Assembly: GCA_000383815.1 (NCBI GenBank)
Contig: KB912754.1
Coordinates: 36,390 to 92,583 of the forward strand
Source of the DNA: an actinobacterium SCGC AAA027-J17
GTDB taxonomy: Bacteria > Actinomycetota > Actinomycetes > Nanopelagicales > Nanopelagicaceae
Length of the DNA: 56,194 nt
Direction of reading: 5' to 3'
Made by a program: the position numbers and the translations under genes. Below the pieces are notes generated by a model that worked only from the letters and a program-made list of their open reading frames with translations, searched no databases and was not told where the DNA came from. Shown one piece after another: positions 23,991 through 33,291 of this stretch (position 1 is the first letter of the stretch; each line of letters opens with the position of its first letter).

Positions 23991-24785
23991 ATGAAATTTA
24001 TATCTAAATACCGCAGACACAAGTTTGCTACCCCATTGTTACTGTTGTTCGCACTCTTTGGAATTGGCTTAACCTTCTCAGTTGCCAGTGCTACTGAAGC
24101 GCCAACAGCTGTTGATGCAGCAGCTCGTTCAACCTTAATTGCAGAGGGCCAACAAATATTTCTAAAAGGTTGCTCCTCATGCCACGGATTAAATGGAGAG
24201 GGAGCTGCAGTTGGTCCATCTCTAATTGGAGTTGGCGCTGCCTCAGTTGATTTTCAAGTAGCAACAGGTCGTATGCCAATGCAGGATATGAGTCAACAAG
24301 CAATGCGAAAGACTCCTGTCTATAACGATGAAGAGGTCGCAGCCCTTGCTGCCTATGTCGCATCATTAGCACCAGGACCACGTGCTTACACAAATGAGGA
24401 GATTAAATGGGAGCGAGATGGCAACACCGCTGATGGTGGTGAGTTATTTCGAAATAACTGCGCGATGTGTCACAACTTTGCGGGCCAGGGTGGAGCGTTA
24501 ACTCAAGGTAAGTATGCGCCAACTGTGATGGGTGTTGAACCAAAGCATATTTATGAAGCGATGATTACCGGTCCGCAGGCGATGCCAGTCTTCTCCGACA
24601 AGATCATTACCCCACAAGAGAAGCTTTCAATTATTAAATGGATTAAGGCAGCAGAAAGTGAGCCAAATCTAGGTGGTGCACCCCTTGGTCGAGTAGGCCC
24701 GGTAACTGAAGGCTTACTGATCTGGACATTTGGACTTGGTTTATTAATTGCAATTGCTGTCTGGCTTACTGCAAAGGCGAGGTAG
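23991..24785 (+). CDS. qcrC: bc1 complex diheme cytochrome c subunit
   Basis: 264 residues. An N-terminal hydrophobic stretch (about 16-34, LLLLFALFGIGLTFSVASA) is a membrane anchor or signal, then two c-type heme sites, CSSCHG near residue 58 and CAMCHN near 157, and a C-terminal membrane helix (TFGLGLLIAIAVWLTAKAR). Covalent diheme QcrC replaces soluble cytochrome c in actinobacteria by handing electrons directly to CtaC inside the supercomplex. Methionine axial ligands are likely in GRMPMQDM and QAMPVFSD. 2-bp gap to ctaE, 4-bp gap to qcrA. Confidence 0.96.
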   Translation: MKFISKYRRHKFATPLLLLFALFGIGLTFSVASATEAPTAVDAAARSTLIAEGQQIFLKGCSSCHGLNGEGAAVGPSLIGVGAASVDFQVATGRMPMQDMSQQAMRKTPVYNDEEVAALAAYVASLAPGPRAYTNEEIKWERDGNTADGGELFRNNCAMCHNFAGQGGALTQGKYAPTVMGVEPKHIYEAMITGPQAMPVFSDKIITPQEKLSIIKWIKAAESEPNLGGAPLGRVGPVTEGLLIWTFGLGLLIAIAVWLTAKAR

Positions 24786-24789
24786 GTAA

Positions 24790-25782
24790 ATGTCTAGAGA
24801 GTTAGAGCCATTAGCAGATCCAGGATTGCCTGAACATGTCCACCGAAAAGCTGATACTGATCCAATTGCAGCAAAGCGAGCAGAGCGACAGGTAGCGGTT
24901 TTATTCTCACTCTCTGGTGCTGGCACCTTGTTATTTATCTACTCATTCTTTTTTATTAGCGAGGAAACATTTATTTTCGTTCCAATTATGGGAACAACTA
25001 ATGCCCATCAATTAGGAATTGGCATTGGTATGGCTGCTAGCTTGTTGTTTATTGGTTTTGGCGCAGTTCATTGGGCGAAAACATTGATGCCAGATCAAGA
25101 GGTAATCGCATACCGCCATGAGATGAAATCTGAGGAGCAGGATCGTCAAGATTTAGTTGCCACCGCTAAAGAGGGTGCTGCTATTGCAGGTCTTGGAAGG
25201 CGTCCACTAATTAAGCGCACACTTGCTGCCGCAGCAGGTCTTGCAGGATTGCCTGCGATAATTTTGCTTCGCGATCTAGGTCCATTGCCAGGCAATGCTT
25301 TAAATGAAACTAATTGGGCAACTGGCACAAGGTTGGTAACTGATCCAGGTGATCGACCAATTAAACCAAGTGATTTAGAGGTTGGTGGCGTTGCTCAAGT
25401 TATGCCAGCGTTAGCGCCAGGTAAAAAGCGCTCATTAGAGGACATTGCTAAAGATGCCGTTTTGTTGATAAGAATTCGTCCATCTGAATTCCAATTAGAT
25501 CCAGAGAGATTATCTTGGACACATGAGGGAATCATCGCCTTCTCAAAAATTTGCTCACACATGGGATGCGCAGTTGCGTTGTATGAACAAACTACAAAAC
25601 ATCTACTCTGCCCATGCCACCAGTCAACCTTTGATGTAACCAGAGCTGCCAAAGTTATATTTGGGCCATCAGCTCGTCCACTACCCCAACTTGCTATCAC
25701 CGTAGATAGTGAAGGGTATTTAATTGCTAAACAACCATTTAGCGAGGCAGTAGGGCCTAGCTTCTGGGAGAGGAAATCATGA
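24790..25782 (+). CDS. qcrA: bc1 complex Rieske iron-sulfur subunit
   Basis: 330 residues. Three hydrophobic segments in the N-terminal 180 residues, as in the actinobacterial QcrA (most other Rieske proteins have one), and a C-terminal Rieske domain with CSHMGCAV and CPCHQSTFD, providing two cysteine and two histidine ligands for the 2Fe-2S cluster and the disulfide cysteines. Accepts electrons from menaquinol and passes them to QcrC. A basic GRRPLIKRTL stretch precedes the third helix, which could serve as a Tat signal. Its stop overlaps the qcrB start (ATGA). Confidence 0.96.
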   Translation: MSRELEPLADPGLPEHVHRKADTDPIAAKRAERQVAVLFSLSGAGTLLFIYSFFFISEETFIFVPIMGTTNAHQLGIGIGMAASLLFIGFGAVHWAKTLMPDQEVIAYRHEMKSEEQDRQDLVATAKEGAAIAGLGRRPLIKRTLAAAAGLAGLPAIILLRDLGPLPGNALNETNWATGTRLVTDPGDRPIKPSDLEVGGVAQVMPALAPGKKRSLEDIAKDAVLLIRIRPSEFQLDPERLSWTHEGIIAFSKICSHMGCAVALYEQTTKHLLCPCHQSTFDVTRAAKVIFGPSARPLPQLAITVDSEGYLIAKQPFSEAVGPSFWERKS

Positions 25783-27371
25783 CCGCACGTGAGAGAGTGG
25801 CAGGAACAGTTGCCAATTATGTAGATGAGCGCACTGGCGCTGCCAAGTGGATGAGAAAAAATCTACAGAAGGTATTTCCAGATCACTGGTCATTTATGTT
25901 GGGTGAGATTGCTCTTTACTCCTTTGTAATTCTTCTTCTTTCAGGAACCTTTTTAAGCTTTTGGTTTGATCCTTCGATGCAGCATGTGAAGTACGAGGGA
26001 AGTTATCAACCATTAAAGGATGTTGAGATGAGCGCGGCATACGCCTCGGCTCTTCATATCTCCTTTGATGTTCGCGGTGGCTTATTGATGCGTCAAATCC
26101 ATCACTGGGCAGCGCTGATTTTTATGGCTGCGATTGTGGTTCACTTAATGAGAGTTTTCTTTACCGGTGCGTTTCGTAAGCCACGTGAGTTCAACTGGAT
26201 TTTAGGTATTGCTCTTTTAACACTTGGAATTGTTGAAGGCTTCCTTGGTTACTCACTGCCAGATGATTTGTTATCTGGAACTGGCGTAAGAATTGCTCAT
26301 GCGATCATTCAATCTATTCCAGTAGTTGGCACCTACCTGTCATTCTTCGCCTTTGGTGGAGCATTCCCAGGTTATGTATTTATCCCGCGTATTTATATTG
26401 TCCACGTCCTATTGATTCCAGGAATTTTCTTAGCATTAATTACCGTGCACTTAATGTTGGTTTGGTACCAGAAGCACACTCAGTACCCAGGACCTGGTAG
26501 AACTGAGAAGAATGTAGTTGGCTATCCATTGATGCCTGTATATATGGCAAAGGCTGGTGGTTTCTTCTTTATCGTATTTGGAATTACCGCCTTCTTGGGA
26601 GCTGTTGCATCGATAAATCCAATTTGGCTCTATGGACCATATACGCCAGGACAAATTTCAGCAGGTTCACAACCAGATTGGTATATGGGTTGGCTAGATG
26701 GTTTGGTTCGAATGGCCCCGCCTCTTGAAACATATCTATTTGGCTACACCGTCTCGTGGAATATCTTGTTACCAGGATTAATAATTCCAGGAATTATCTT
26801 TACTGGTATGGCGCTCTATCCATTTATTGAAAGCTGGATGACCGGCGATAAGCGCGAACACCACATCTTGGATCGTCCACGCAATGTGCCAAACAGAACC
26901 GCCTTAGGTGTTATGTCATTAACCTTCATGATCGTAGCTTTAATCAATGGTGGAAATGATTTGATTGCCACTCACTTTGACCTAACAATTAATCAGATCA
27001 TGTGGTTCTCTCGAATCGGCATCATCGTGCTGCCGCCATTGGCATTTGTAATTACCAAGCGCATCTGTCTTTCTCTACAAAGAGCAGATCGTGAAGCTGT
27101 GCTTCATGGCAAGGAGACTGGTCGACTAGTGATGCTGCCTCATGGTGAGTACATAGAAATTCACGAAGAGCTATCCCCAGAAAAGAAGTTCGCCTTAACT
27201 CAACATGAGCAACCAAAAGCAATTGCATTGGTGACTGAGGATAATCAAGGCGTTTTAAATCCAAAGGGCATTAGAGCAAAACTTCAAGCAAGATTTAGCG
27301 CAGCAAATGCTGAGAACATAGCTAAACCAACCGCCTCTGAGGTTAAAGAGCTAGAGAGCGGCAAGCACTAA
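25779..27371 (+). CDS. qcrB: bc1 complex cytochrome b subunit
   Basis: 530 residues with about nine hydrophobic helices. Heme b ligands: histidines in RQIHHWAALIFMAAIVVHLMR and in RIYIVHVLLIPGIFLALITVHLML, spaced as usual; the Qo-site loop is represented by SQPDWYMGWLDG, the actinobacterial equivalent of the PEW region. A hydrophilic C-terminal extension of about 100 residues is typical of the phylum. Last gene of ctaE-qcrCAB; a 14-bp stem hairpin follows 34 bp after the stop. Confidence 0.96.
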   Translation: MTARERVAGTVANYVDERTGAAKWMRKNLQKVFPDHWSFMLGEIALYSFVILLLSGTFLSFWFDPSMQHVKYEGSYQPLKDVEMSAAYASALHISFDVRGGLLMRQIHHWAALIFMAAIVVHLMRVFFTGAFRKPREFNWILGIALLTLGIVEGFLGYSLPDDLLSGTGVRIAHAIIQSIPVVGTYLSFFAFGGAFPGYVFIPRIYIVHVLLIPGIFLALITVHLMLVWYQKHTQYPGPGRTEKNVVGYPLMPVYMAKAGGFFFIVFGITAFLGAVASINPIWLYGPYTPGQISAGSQPDWYMGWLDGLVRMAPPLETYLFGYTVSWNILLPGLIIPGIIFTGMALYPFIESWMTGDKREHHILDRPRNVPNRTALGVMSLTFMIVALINGGNDLIATHFDLTINQIMWFSRIGIIVLPPLAFVITKRICLSLQRADREAVLHGKETGRLVMLPHGEYIEIHEELSPEKKFALTQHEQPKAIALVTEDNQGVLNPKGIRAKLQARFSAANAENIAKPTASEVKELESGKH

Positions 27372-27405
27372 AAATTCACTGCCCAAGTGATCTGATGGAT
27401 TATTT

Positions 27406-27443
27406 CTAACTGGCCCCATGCGACTAACTATGGGGCCAGTTAG
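27406..27443. terminator. Strong hairpin between qcrB and tRNA-like gene, probable bidirectional terminator
   Basis: Perfect 14-bp inverted repeat CTAACTGGCCCCAT / ATGGGGCCAGTTAG with a 10-nt loop. No T-run follows on either strand, so it would be a terminator of the U-less sort common in actinobacteria. Serves qcrB on the plus strand and the tRNA-like gene on the minus strand. Confidence 0.7.
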
Positions 27444-27449
27444 GTTGTG

Positions 27450-27523
27450 TACCGCTGGCGGGATTTGAACCCGCGACCATCAACATAGTCGGTGTGATGC
27501 TCTATCCGCTGAGCTACAGCGGT
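27450..27523 (-). tRNA. tRNA-like gene with abnormal anticodon arm (isotype unclear, loop reads GAC)
   Basis: Acceptor ACCGCTG / CAGCGGT plus discriminator A, U8-A9, D-arm GCTC/GAGC, and T-arm GCGGG-TTCAAAT-CCCGC are canonical. The anticodon arm is not: TCACA-CCGACTA-TGTTGA has only ACA/TGT paired cleanly, needs a bulged T or a mismatch to continue, has C instead of U33, and U at position 37; the total is one nucleotide long. In register the anticodon would be GAC (valine). CCA is not encoded. It may be a decaying tRNA, a tRNA with unusual decoding, or one that scanning tools call undetermined. Transcribed right to left into the hairpin at 27406-27443. A partial copy lies at 27606-27646. Confidence 0.65.
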
Positions 27524-27605
27524 ACACAGGGCGAAAGATAATGAATTTGTTAGTTAGGTTTCTCGGTAATTTAATAAATGTGGAAAAAGATTATGTTAAG
27601 ATTTT

Positions 27606-27646
27606 CGCAGTCGGTGTGATGTAGCACTTTACCTTGAGTTACAGCA
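27606..27646 (-). pseudogene. Partial degenerate copy of the adjacent tRNA-like gene (5' half)
   Basis: On the minus strand this reads GCTGTAACTCAAGGTAAAG...CATCACACCGACT, matching the acceptor/D-arm and the 5' anticodon arm of the tRNA-like gene at 27450-27523. A 13-nt block over the anticodon region (agtcggtgtgatg on the plus strand) is identical, while the D-stem is eroded and no T-arm follows. Best read as a tRNA relic from a small local duplication. Confidence 0.5.
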
Positions 27647-27647
27647 T

Positions 27648-27685
27648 TAATCCCCGCCTGTAATGGGCGGGGATTATTTATTTGT
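27648..27685 (+). terminator. Rho-independent terminator hairpin
   Basis: 11-bp perfect stem TAATCCCCGCC / GGCGGGGATTA (27648-27658 and 27666-27676) with a 7-nt loop, followed by T-rich sequence on the plus strand. Lies 30 bp before the promoter of the OrdL-like gene and would insulate it from read-through. What transcript it ends is unclear. Confidence 0.6.
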
Positions 27686-27706
27686 TTTATATTTGCATTC
27701 CAAACC

Positions 27707-27712
27707 TATACT
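27707..27712 (+). promoter_or_regulatory. -10 element of OrdL-like oxidase gene
   Basis: TATACT, 7 nt before the GTG at 27720; decides this start over an ATG at 27663 that lies inside the terminator hairpin. Confidence 0.55.
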
Positions 27713-27719
27713 TAGAGGC

Positions 27720-29042
27720 GTGAATACCTCCCTTTGGCAGGGTAATCAAAAAATTACCTACCGAAAATCAATTAGTGGCAATGATTCCTTTGACGTAGCG
27801 ATAATTGGCGCAGGATTTAGTGGTTTGTGGAGTGCCTATCATCTTAAACAATTTCAACCTGAACTTAGGATTGCAATCTTTGAGGCGGAGTATGTGGGCT
27901 TTGGCGCAAGCGGCAGAAATGGTGGCTGGGCCTCCGCTGAGTATCCAACCTCAAGCCAAAGAGTAATTAAAGAGAATGGGATTGAAAGTTATCGTAATTT
28001 AAGAGGTGCGATCACCTCAGCTATTGATGAGATTGGGCAAATTGCCAAGCAACATAATTGGCAGATTGATTACGCAAAAGGTGGCTCACTTCTCTTCGCA
28101 AGAAATCTAGTTCAATTAAAGCGAATTTCATCTGCACAAGATGATGAGCATAAGTTTTTAGGAAAGGAGCAAACTCAAGAGGCAGTAAATATCCCTTCCG
28201 CCATTGGATCACTCTTCACCCCCCACTGCGCAGCACTTAATCCCTTTAAATTAGCTAGATCACTAGCTGAGCAACTTGAAAAGCTGGGGGTTGAAATCTT
28301 TGAGCAATCTAGAGTTGATGAGATTTTAGATAAGCGGTTAGTCGTAAATGGATTTAAGGTTGGTTGCCAGATATCGATTAGAGCAACTGAGGCCTTCACC
28401 CCAAGAAAGTGGATGGGAAATAAACAAATTCCTATCTACTCACTTATGGTTGCCACTAAGCCACTTACAGAATCTCTAATGAAGGAGATCAAAAACTCTA
28501 ACCGCGTAACTCTGCAGGAGGCCTGTCATCTCATAACCTACGCCCAATTCACAGCTGATAATCGAATAGCTTTGGGTGGGCGCGGAGTTAGATATAAATT
28601 ATTCTCCCGTCTTTCAGAGCGCAGTGAGCTTGATAATCGGATGCACAAAGCGCTAGAGCGCAGGGTCAAATCCTGGTTTCCTCAATTAAAAGATGCTGAG
28701 TTTGAGTACCGCTGGGGTGGTGCGGTGGCGTTAACTAGAAGGTGGCAAGCATTCCTAAATTATGACCAGGTAAAAGGCCAAGCCCAGATCGGTGGATATG
28801 TAGGAGATGGTGTCACCCTCTCCTACTTAGTGGCTAAAACTCTTGCGATGACAATTAGTAATCAAAAGATCCCCAATCTGCCATTTGTTAATCAAAGAAT
28901 TGGAAATTGGGAGGTTGAGCCAATTAGGTACCTGGCTGTAAATGCCGGCTTTAAAGCAACTGTGGCAGCAGATTATGAGGAGAGATTAACCGGCAGACCA
29001 AGCTTAATTGCTTCAATGGTTGACCCATTAATTAATCGTTAA
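27720..29042 (+). CDS. FAD-dependent oxidoreductase, OrdL/PuuB-like (DAO family)
   Basis: 440 residues. FAD motif DVAIIGAGFSGLWSAYHLKQ with following FEAEYVGFGASGRNGGWAS, the mark of the PuuB/OrdL branch (gamma-glutamylputrescine oxidase and relatives), and C-terminal GGYVGDGVTLSYLVAKTLAM. Probably oxidises an amine or amino acid with FAD; the substrate is not known. The GTG at 27720 is the start because of the TATACT box 7 nt upstream. Its stop abuts the convergent putA stop with no gap. Next to proline oxidation genes but on the opposite strand. Confidence 0.85.
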   Translation: MNTSLWQGNQKITYRKSISGNDSFDVAIIGAGFSGLWSAYHLKQFQPELRIAIFEAEYVGFGASGRNGGWASAEYPTSSQRVIKENGIESYRNLRGAITSAIDEIGQIAKQHNWQIDYAKGGSLLFARNLVQLKRISSAQDDEHKFLGKEQTQEAVNIPSAIGSLFTPHCAALNPFKLARSLAEQLEKLGVEIFEQSRVDEILDKRLVVNGFKVGCQISIRATEAFTPRKWMGNKQIPIYSLMVATKPLTESLMKEIKNSNRVTLQEACHLITYAQFTADNRIALGGRGVRYKLFSRLSERSELDNRMHKALERRVKSWFPQLKDAEFEYRWGGAVALTRRWQAFLNYDQVKGQAQIGGYVGDGVTLSYLVAKTLAMTISNQKIPNLPFVNQRIGNWEVEPIRYLAVNAGFKATVAADYEERLTGRPSLIASMVDPLINR

Positions 29043-32000
29043 CTAAAACTTTAAACCAACACACTTCGGCTTTGGGCCAGCGTTGGTATTTCCATATCTA
29101 TGTTGGGTAATTGAAACTGATTGCTCTAAAAACCATCTTGAGATCTCAATATCGCCACGAGAGGTAATTGGCCGACGATCACAGGTAATGCCATTTTTCA
29201 TTAACTCATAAACTGGTGGCACCTCAGCTGATAACCATCGAACCCGATCAAACTCCATGGCATGGACTGCAAACTCCTCGGCAGTTTCAACCACCAAATT
29301 TGCCAGCCCTGGAATTAATGTGTCACTGCTTAATCTAGTAATTATCCCTAAATCTTTCTTTAGCCAGTTTAGAAAATCTAACTCATCCTTGCTTGTGCCG
29401 CTCTCTATGCGAACTAAAAATCCCTTTTTATATCTTCGATATCTTTGAATATTTTGCTCAACTGCTAATCCAGATCGATCAATTGCTTGCGAGATGGTTG
29501 ATTTAAGCATCTTATTTGCCGCCTCTTTCATGGGCAGAAAATGCTTCATCTGATTCCAATTACGCAAAGTAGCAACATAATTACCACCGCCAGCCTTTGC
29601 CGTTGCCCCAACTGAGCTCTTTTTCCAGCCACCAAATGGTTGGCGATTAACAATTGCGCCAGTTACCCCACGATTAACATATAAATTTCCCGCCTCAACA
29701 TTTTCAATCCACTCTTGGCACTCATCTGGATCTAAAGATTGAATTCCAGCGGTTAATCCAAAATCTGTGGCATTTTGCCAGCTGATTGCGGTTTTTAAAT
29801 CTGGTGCAACCATGATGGCAAGTACTGGTCCAAACCACTCATTTAGATGTGACCAGGAGCCAGGTTTAACACCAGATTTAACCCCTGGTGCCCACAGCAA
29901 TCCAGCATCATCTAATTGCTTTGGCTCAATCAACCACTCCTCTCCCTCATCTAATCTAGTTAACGCTTTTTGCAAATTACTCTCTGCTGTTTTAATTATT
30001 GGGCCAACTGTGGTGGAGAGGTTATAGCCTGCGCCAACTTTAAGTGAGGTAACTGCATCAATTAACTGTTTTTTAAAGTTTGGATTCTCATAAATACTTT
30101 TTTCAACTATCGCCAATGAGGCTGCTGAGCATTTTTGTCCAGCATGACCAAATGCTGATTGAACGAGATCTTTAACTGCAACATCAATATCGCAGCAGGC
30201 GGTTAAAATCATCGCATTCTTTCCACTGGTCTCAGCCAAGAGATTTAATTCATTTTTCCAAGATGAGAATAAAAGCGCGGTGCTATAGCCACCAGTGAGA
30301 ATTACCGTACTTACATCTTGGTGAGTAATTAAGGCCTTACCAATCTCATTATCCTCAGTTGATACAAATTGCAGCACATCCTTTGGTACACCAGCTCGCC
30401 ATAATTGATTGACTAATTGCCAAGAGGTGGCAACGGTTTCAGGTGCTGATTTAAAGATAACTGAGTTTCCAGCAGCAAGTGCTGCACAAATTCCACCCGT
30501 TGGAATCGCATATGGGAAATTCCATGGCGGTACAACCACAACCACTCCAACAGGAGATGATTCTCTTTCTAGATCTAAAGAAATTGCAGAAAGTGCGTAG
30601 TAATTAGCAAAATCAATTGCCTCGGAAACCTCAGGATCTGCCTCAGCCACTGTCTTTCCGGCATCCCGCAACATAATTGCAATTGTCTCTTCCATTTCAT
30701 CATGGGCAATCTGGCCAAACTCCTTTAAAACTTCAGCTCGCTTTTCTGCTCCCTTTAGATTCCACTCAGAACAAGATTTTTTGGCAACTTTAACCGCAGC
30801 ATCGATATCTCCACTTTTGGCAACTGCGTACTTGTACCAAACTTCATCATTATCAGATGGATCATTGCCCTCTATTTGCGTACGGTCAAAGATTTGCTTT
30901 CCATCAATCACAATTGGTATCTCAGTCACATCTTGGCTTAAAACTCTCTTTATCTCGTTGCCAAGCTTTGAAACAAACAAATCCTTGGTTAGATCTGCAT
31001 TTGGGGCATTTTCGAATTGATCTTCAACTACAAATTTAACTGTTTTATGACGAATGCTCTTGGTAGAAATGTCATGTCGCTCTGCAACACTTTGAAGAAA
31101 TCTCTCTGATTGCTCAGCAAACTTGCTTGTATCAGAACCCATTTCAAATGAGGATCTTAGGTAGTTCTCTGGCGCAGTATTTTCATCCAGCCTTCGAACC
31201 AAATAGGCAACTGCGGATGCAAAATCATTTCCTCTAGTCACGGGTGCATAGAGCAGAATTCGCAAAGATCTTTTTGCAATTGCTAACGCCTCAGGATTTG
31301 CCATTCCCTCAAGCATCTCTAGATCTAACTGCTCCATTACATTCCGCTTTTTAGCAATCTCGAGTGCAAATGCGATATGAAATAGATTGTGGCTTGCTAC
31401 GCCAATTCTGACCGCTTTAGCATTTTCAGGACGAAGGGCTGTATCTAACAACCTTGAATAACTAGCATCCACATCTGATTTTGATTGATACGGTGCTGCT
31501 ACCCAACCATGCAACTCTGCTTCAGCTTTTTCCATTGCAAGATTTGCACCCTTGACCAGCCTAATCTTTATTACCCCACCTGATTGCTTATTTCTGGCAA
31601 CTGACCACTCAACCAACTCGGCAAAAACTTCGTGGGATTCGGGCAGATAAGCTTGTAAAACTAAACCTGCGTAAAGATTCTTAAACTCGCCTTCATCTAA
31701 CACCAACTTAAATGCGTCAACCGTTAAACGAAGATCTCGAAACTCCTCCATATCCAGATTAACGAAGGTATTAGTTGCAATCGATTTTCGATAAATCTCA
31801 CGCAACTTAACACTCACCCGCTCCAATGTGCCGACTCGATCAAGTGCAATAATTTGGCTGACCACTGAAGAGAGCTTTACCGATACGTAATTAACCTCAT
31901 CACGCTCCATCATCCCTAGCACCCGCTCAAACCGTTCAGCTGCCTCGTTCTCACCCAATACCGCTTCACCTAAAACATTTATATTTAATCTAATTCCTTT

Positions 32001-32432
32001 TTTGGCTCTGCGCTTTATTTGCCTGGAAAGTTGCTTGCTTTCAGCTGGCAGAATTATTCCCTTTGACAAAAGTTTGACCTGGGTGTGAACTGCGAATAAA
32101 ACAGGTTTAGGCAATAATTTTGATAGCAAAGCAATTAGTTTTAAACCAGTTGTGTTAAACAAACCAAAACCGGTAACTGTGGCATCTTTTGCCGCTTTCC
32201 TTAAGATTCGAACAGCATCCCGCGACGAAGAAATTCGCATCACTTCATCGGTAAGAGACACCGTTACAGAGATTGCTTTGGGATCTTTAAATAATCTTGT
32301 GAATCTCTTCCGACTGGCTCTGTCATATCTTTTTAGATTTGGTGCAGATTCTGCAATTAATTCTCGAGCATTCTCAACAGCAGATTTTGCTAACTGATCA
32401 ATTTCAGAGTCGGTTGCAATGGTCGAGCTCAT
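29043..32432 (-). CDS. putA: Bifunctional proline dehydrogenase / P5C dehydrogenase
   Basis: 1129 residues. Residues about 1-470: FAD-linked proline dehydrogenase barrel, with IRLVKGANLAMEKAE, the arginine pair in YLVRRLDENTAPENYLRSSFEMG and GVASHNLF. Residues about 530-1000: aldehyde dehydrogenase domain with VVVPPWNFPYAIPTGG, the glutamate in LLAETSGKNAMIL and catalytic cysteine in FGHAGQKCSAASLA. A further 130-residue C-terminal part has no assignment. Converts proline to glutamate and feeds electrons to the quinone pool. No N-terminal DNA-binding ribbon-helix-helix, so no self-repression as in E. coli. Last gene of the ctaC-ctaD-ctaF-SRPBCC-putA run; starts by ATGA overlap with the SRPBCC gene. 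Confidence 0.95.
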   Translation of the reverse strand: MSSTIATDSEIDQLAKSAVENARELIAESAPNLKRYDRASRKRFTRLFKDPKAISVTVSLTDEVMRISSSRDAVRILRKAAKDATVTGFGLFNTTGLKLIALLSKLLPKPVLFAVHTQVKLLSKGIILPAESKQLSRQIKRRAKKGIRLNINVLGEAVLGENEAAERFERVLGMMERDEVNYVSVKLSSVVSQIIALDRVGTLERVSVKLREIYRKSIATNTFVNLDMEEFRDLRLTVDAFKLVLDEGEFKNLYAGLVLQAYLPESHEVFAELVEWSVARNKQSGGVIKIRLVKGANLAMEKAEAELHGWVAAPYQSKSDVDASYSRLLDTALRPENAKAVRIGVASHNLFHIAFALEIAKKRNVMEQLDLEMLEGMANPEALAIAKRSLRILLYAPVTRGNDFASAVAYLVRRLDENTAPENYLRSSFEMGSDTSKFAEQSERFLQSVAERHDISTKSIRHKTVKFVVEDQFENAPNADLTKDLFVSKLGNEIKRVLSQDVTEIPIVIDGKQIFDRTQIEGNDPSDNDEVWYKYAVAKSGDIDAAVKVAKKSCSEWNLKGAEKRAEVLKEFGQIAHDEMEETIAIMLRDAGKTVAEADPEVSEAIDFANYYALSAISLDLERESSPVGVVVVVPPWNFPYAIPTGGICAALAAGNSVIFKSAPETVATSWQLVNQLWRAGVPKDVLQFVSTEDNEIGKALITHQDVSTVILTGGYSTALLFSSWKNELNLLAETSGKNAMILTACCDIDVAVKDLVQSAFGHAGQKCSAASLAIVEKSIYENPNFKKQLIDAVTSLKVGAGYNLSTTVGPIIKTAESNLQKALTRLDEGEEWLIEPKQLDDAGLLWAPGVKSGVKPGSWSHLNEWFGPVLAIMVAPDLKTAISWQNATDFGLTAGIQSLDPDECQEWIENVEAGNLYVNRGVTGAIVNRQPFGGWKKSSVGATAKAGGGNYVATLRNWNQMKHFLPMKEAANKMLKSTISQAIDRSGLAVEQNIQRYRRYKKGFLVRIESGTSKDELDFLNWLKKDLGIITRLSSDTLIPGLANLVVETAEEFAVHAMEFDRVRWLSAEVPPVYELMKNGITCDRRPITSRGDIEISRWFLEQSVSITQHRYGNTNAGPKPKCVGLKF

Positions 32433-32887
32433 CCAGATATCAATCCTTTTAGCTTAACTAGCGTTCTAGCCATAGCTTTTGGTACCCACTTATAAGAATC
32501 ATCGATCCACCATTTCCATTTTGCCTTACGTCCATCCCAACTTTCAATCACAAGGCATTTATTTGCAGTCATTTCCACTATCTCATACCGCCAAACGTTA
32601 TGCAGTAAATGCTGCCAGGCGATCGCTTTATTCTCTTGGTACTCAATAACTTGATTGGTAATAATGTATGGAATTCCATAGCGCATTTTCATGCCAAACT
32701 TTGCCCCAAAAAATAGACGATCTGGTCCTTTAATTTTGCCTCGAAGCATGGCAGAGCCATCCATAAGTAGATGGTTATTTGGATTAGATAAAAAATCAAA
32801 AATTTTCTTCGCCGGAGCTTCGATTTCTATCTGAACTTTGTAGAAAAGCGGAATGCCAGTATCTACTATCTCAGCTCGTTCTTTCAT
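32429..32887 (-). CDS. SRPBCC (START/polyketide cyclase-like) protein
   Basis: 152 residues with the helix-grip order: beta strand YKVQIEIEAPAKKIFDFLSNPNNHLLMDG at the start, a run of strands, and a long C-terminal helix. Family members bind hydrophobic ligands; no specific function. Basic protein with several tryptophans. It overlaps its neighbours on both sides (start overlaps the ctaF stop by 1 bp, stop overlaps the putA start by 4 bp) so it is translated as part of the oxidase-putA operon. Why a START-like protein sits there is unknown. Confidence 0.78.
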   Translation of the reverse strand: MKERAEIVDTGIPLFYKVQIEIEAPAKKIFDFLSNPNNHLLMDGSAMLRGKIKGPDRLFFGAKFGMKMRYGIPYIITNQVIEYQENKAIAWQHLLHNVWRYEIVEMTANKCLVIESWDGRKAKWKWWIDDSYKWVPKAMARTLVKLKGLISG

Positions 32888-33291
32888 TATAAGTGAAGTG
32901 AGTTTGAAGGGCGCTCATACTGTAGGACTAGACCAAGTATTGAAATTATCAATGATCCAACTGCAATTAGAACCAACCACCAGCCAATCAAAAGACCTAC
33001 ACCAACTGCACATGCTGACAATGCAACTGGTAGCGGCCACCAAGAGTGTGGTGAGAAGAAACCAATTTCACCTGCTGAATCTGCAATCTCACCCTGCAAG
33101 TTATCTTCCGGTAAAACATTTCCCAGACGGCGAGCGGTAAACCAAAGATAAAAACCAACGATTAAAGACAAGCCACCACTTAGCAAAATTGCAGTGATAC
33201 CTACTGGCTCACCACCGACCTGCCAGTAAATAATAGTCATGACAAAATAGAAAATTGCCAGACCAACAAATAAAACCCAGCTGGTTTTCAT
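32887..33291 (-). CDS. ctaF: Cytochrome c oxidase subunit IV, actinobacterial
   Basis: 134 residues, four hydrophobic segments and the actinobacterial CtaF pattern SAGEIGFFSPHSWWPLPVALSACAVGVGLLIGWWLV near residues 70-105. This small subunit is found only with the aa3 oxidase of actinobacteria. Start and stop overlap the neighbouring genes by one base (TAATG-type junctions), coupling translation to ctaD. Confidence 0.93.
   Translation of the reverse strand: MKTSWVLFVGLAIFYFVMTIIYWQVGGEPVGITAILLSGGLSLIVGFYLWFTARRLGNVLPEDNLQGEIADSAGEIGFFSPHSWWPLPVALSACAVGVGLLIGWWLVLIAVGSLIISILGLVLQYERPSNSLHL

Noticed and set aside
27449-27660. Phage or island attachment site at the tRNA-like gene
   Set aside because: The repeat covers the 5' half and anticodon arm only, no integrase gene or phage gene is near, and the copies are only about 85 bp apart.
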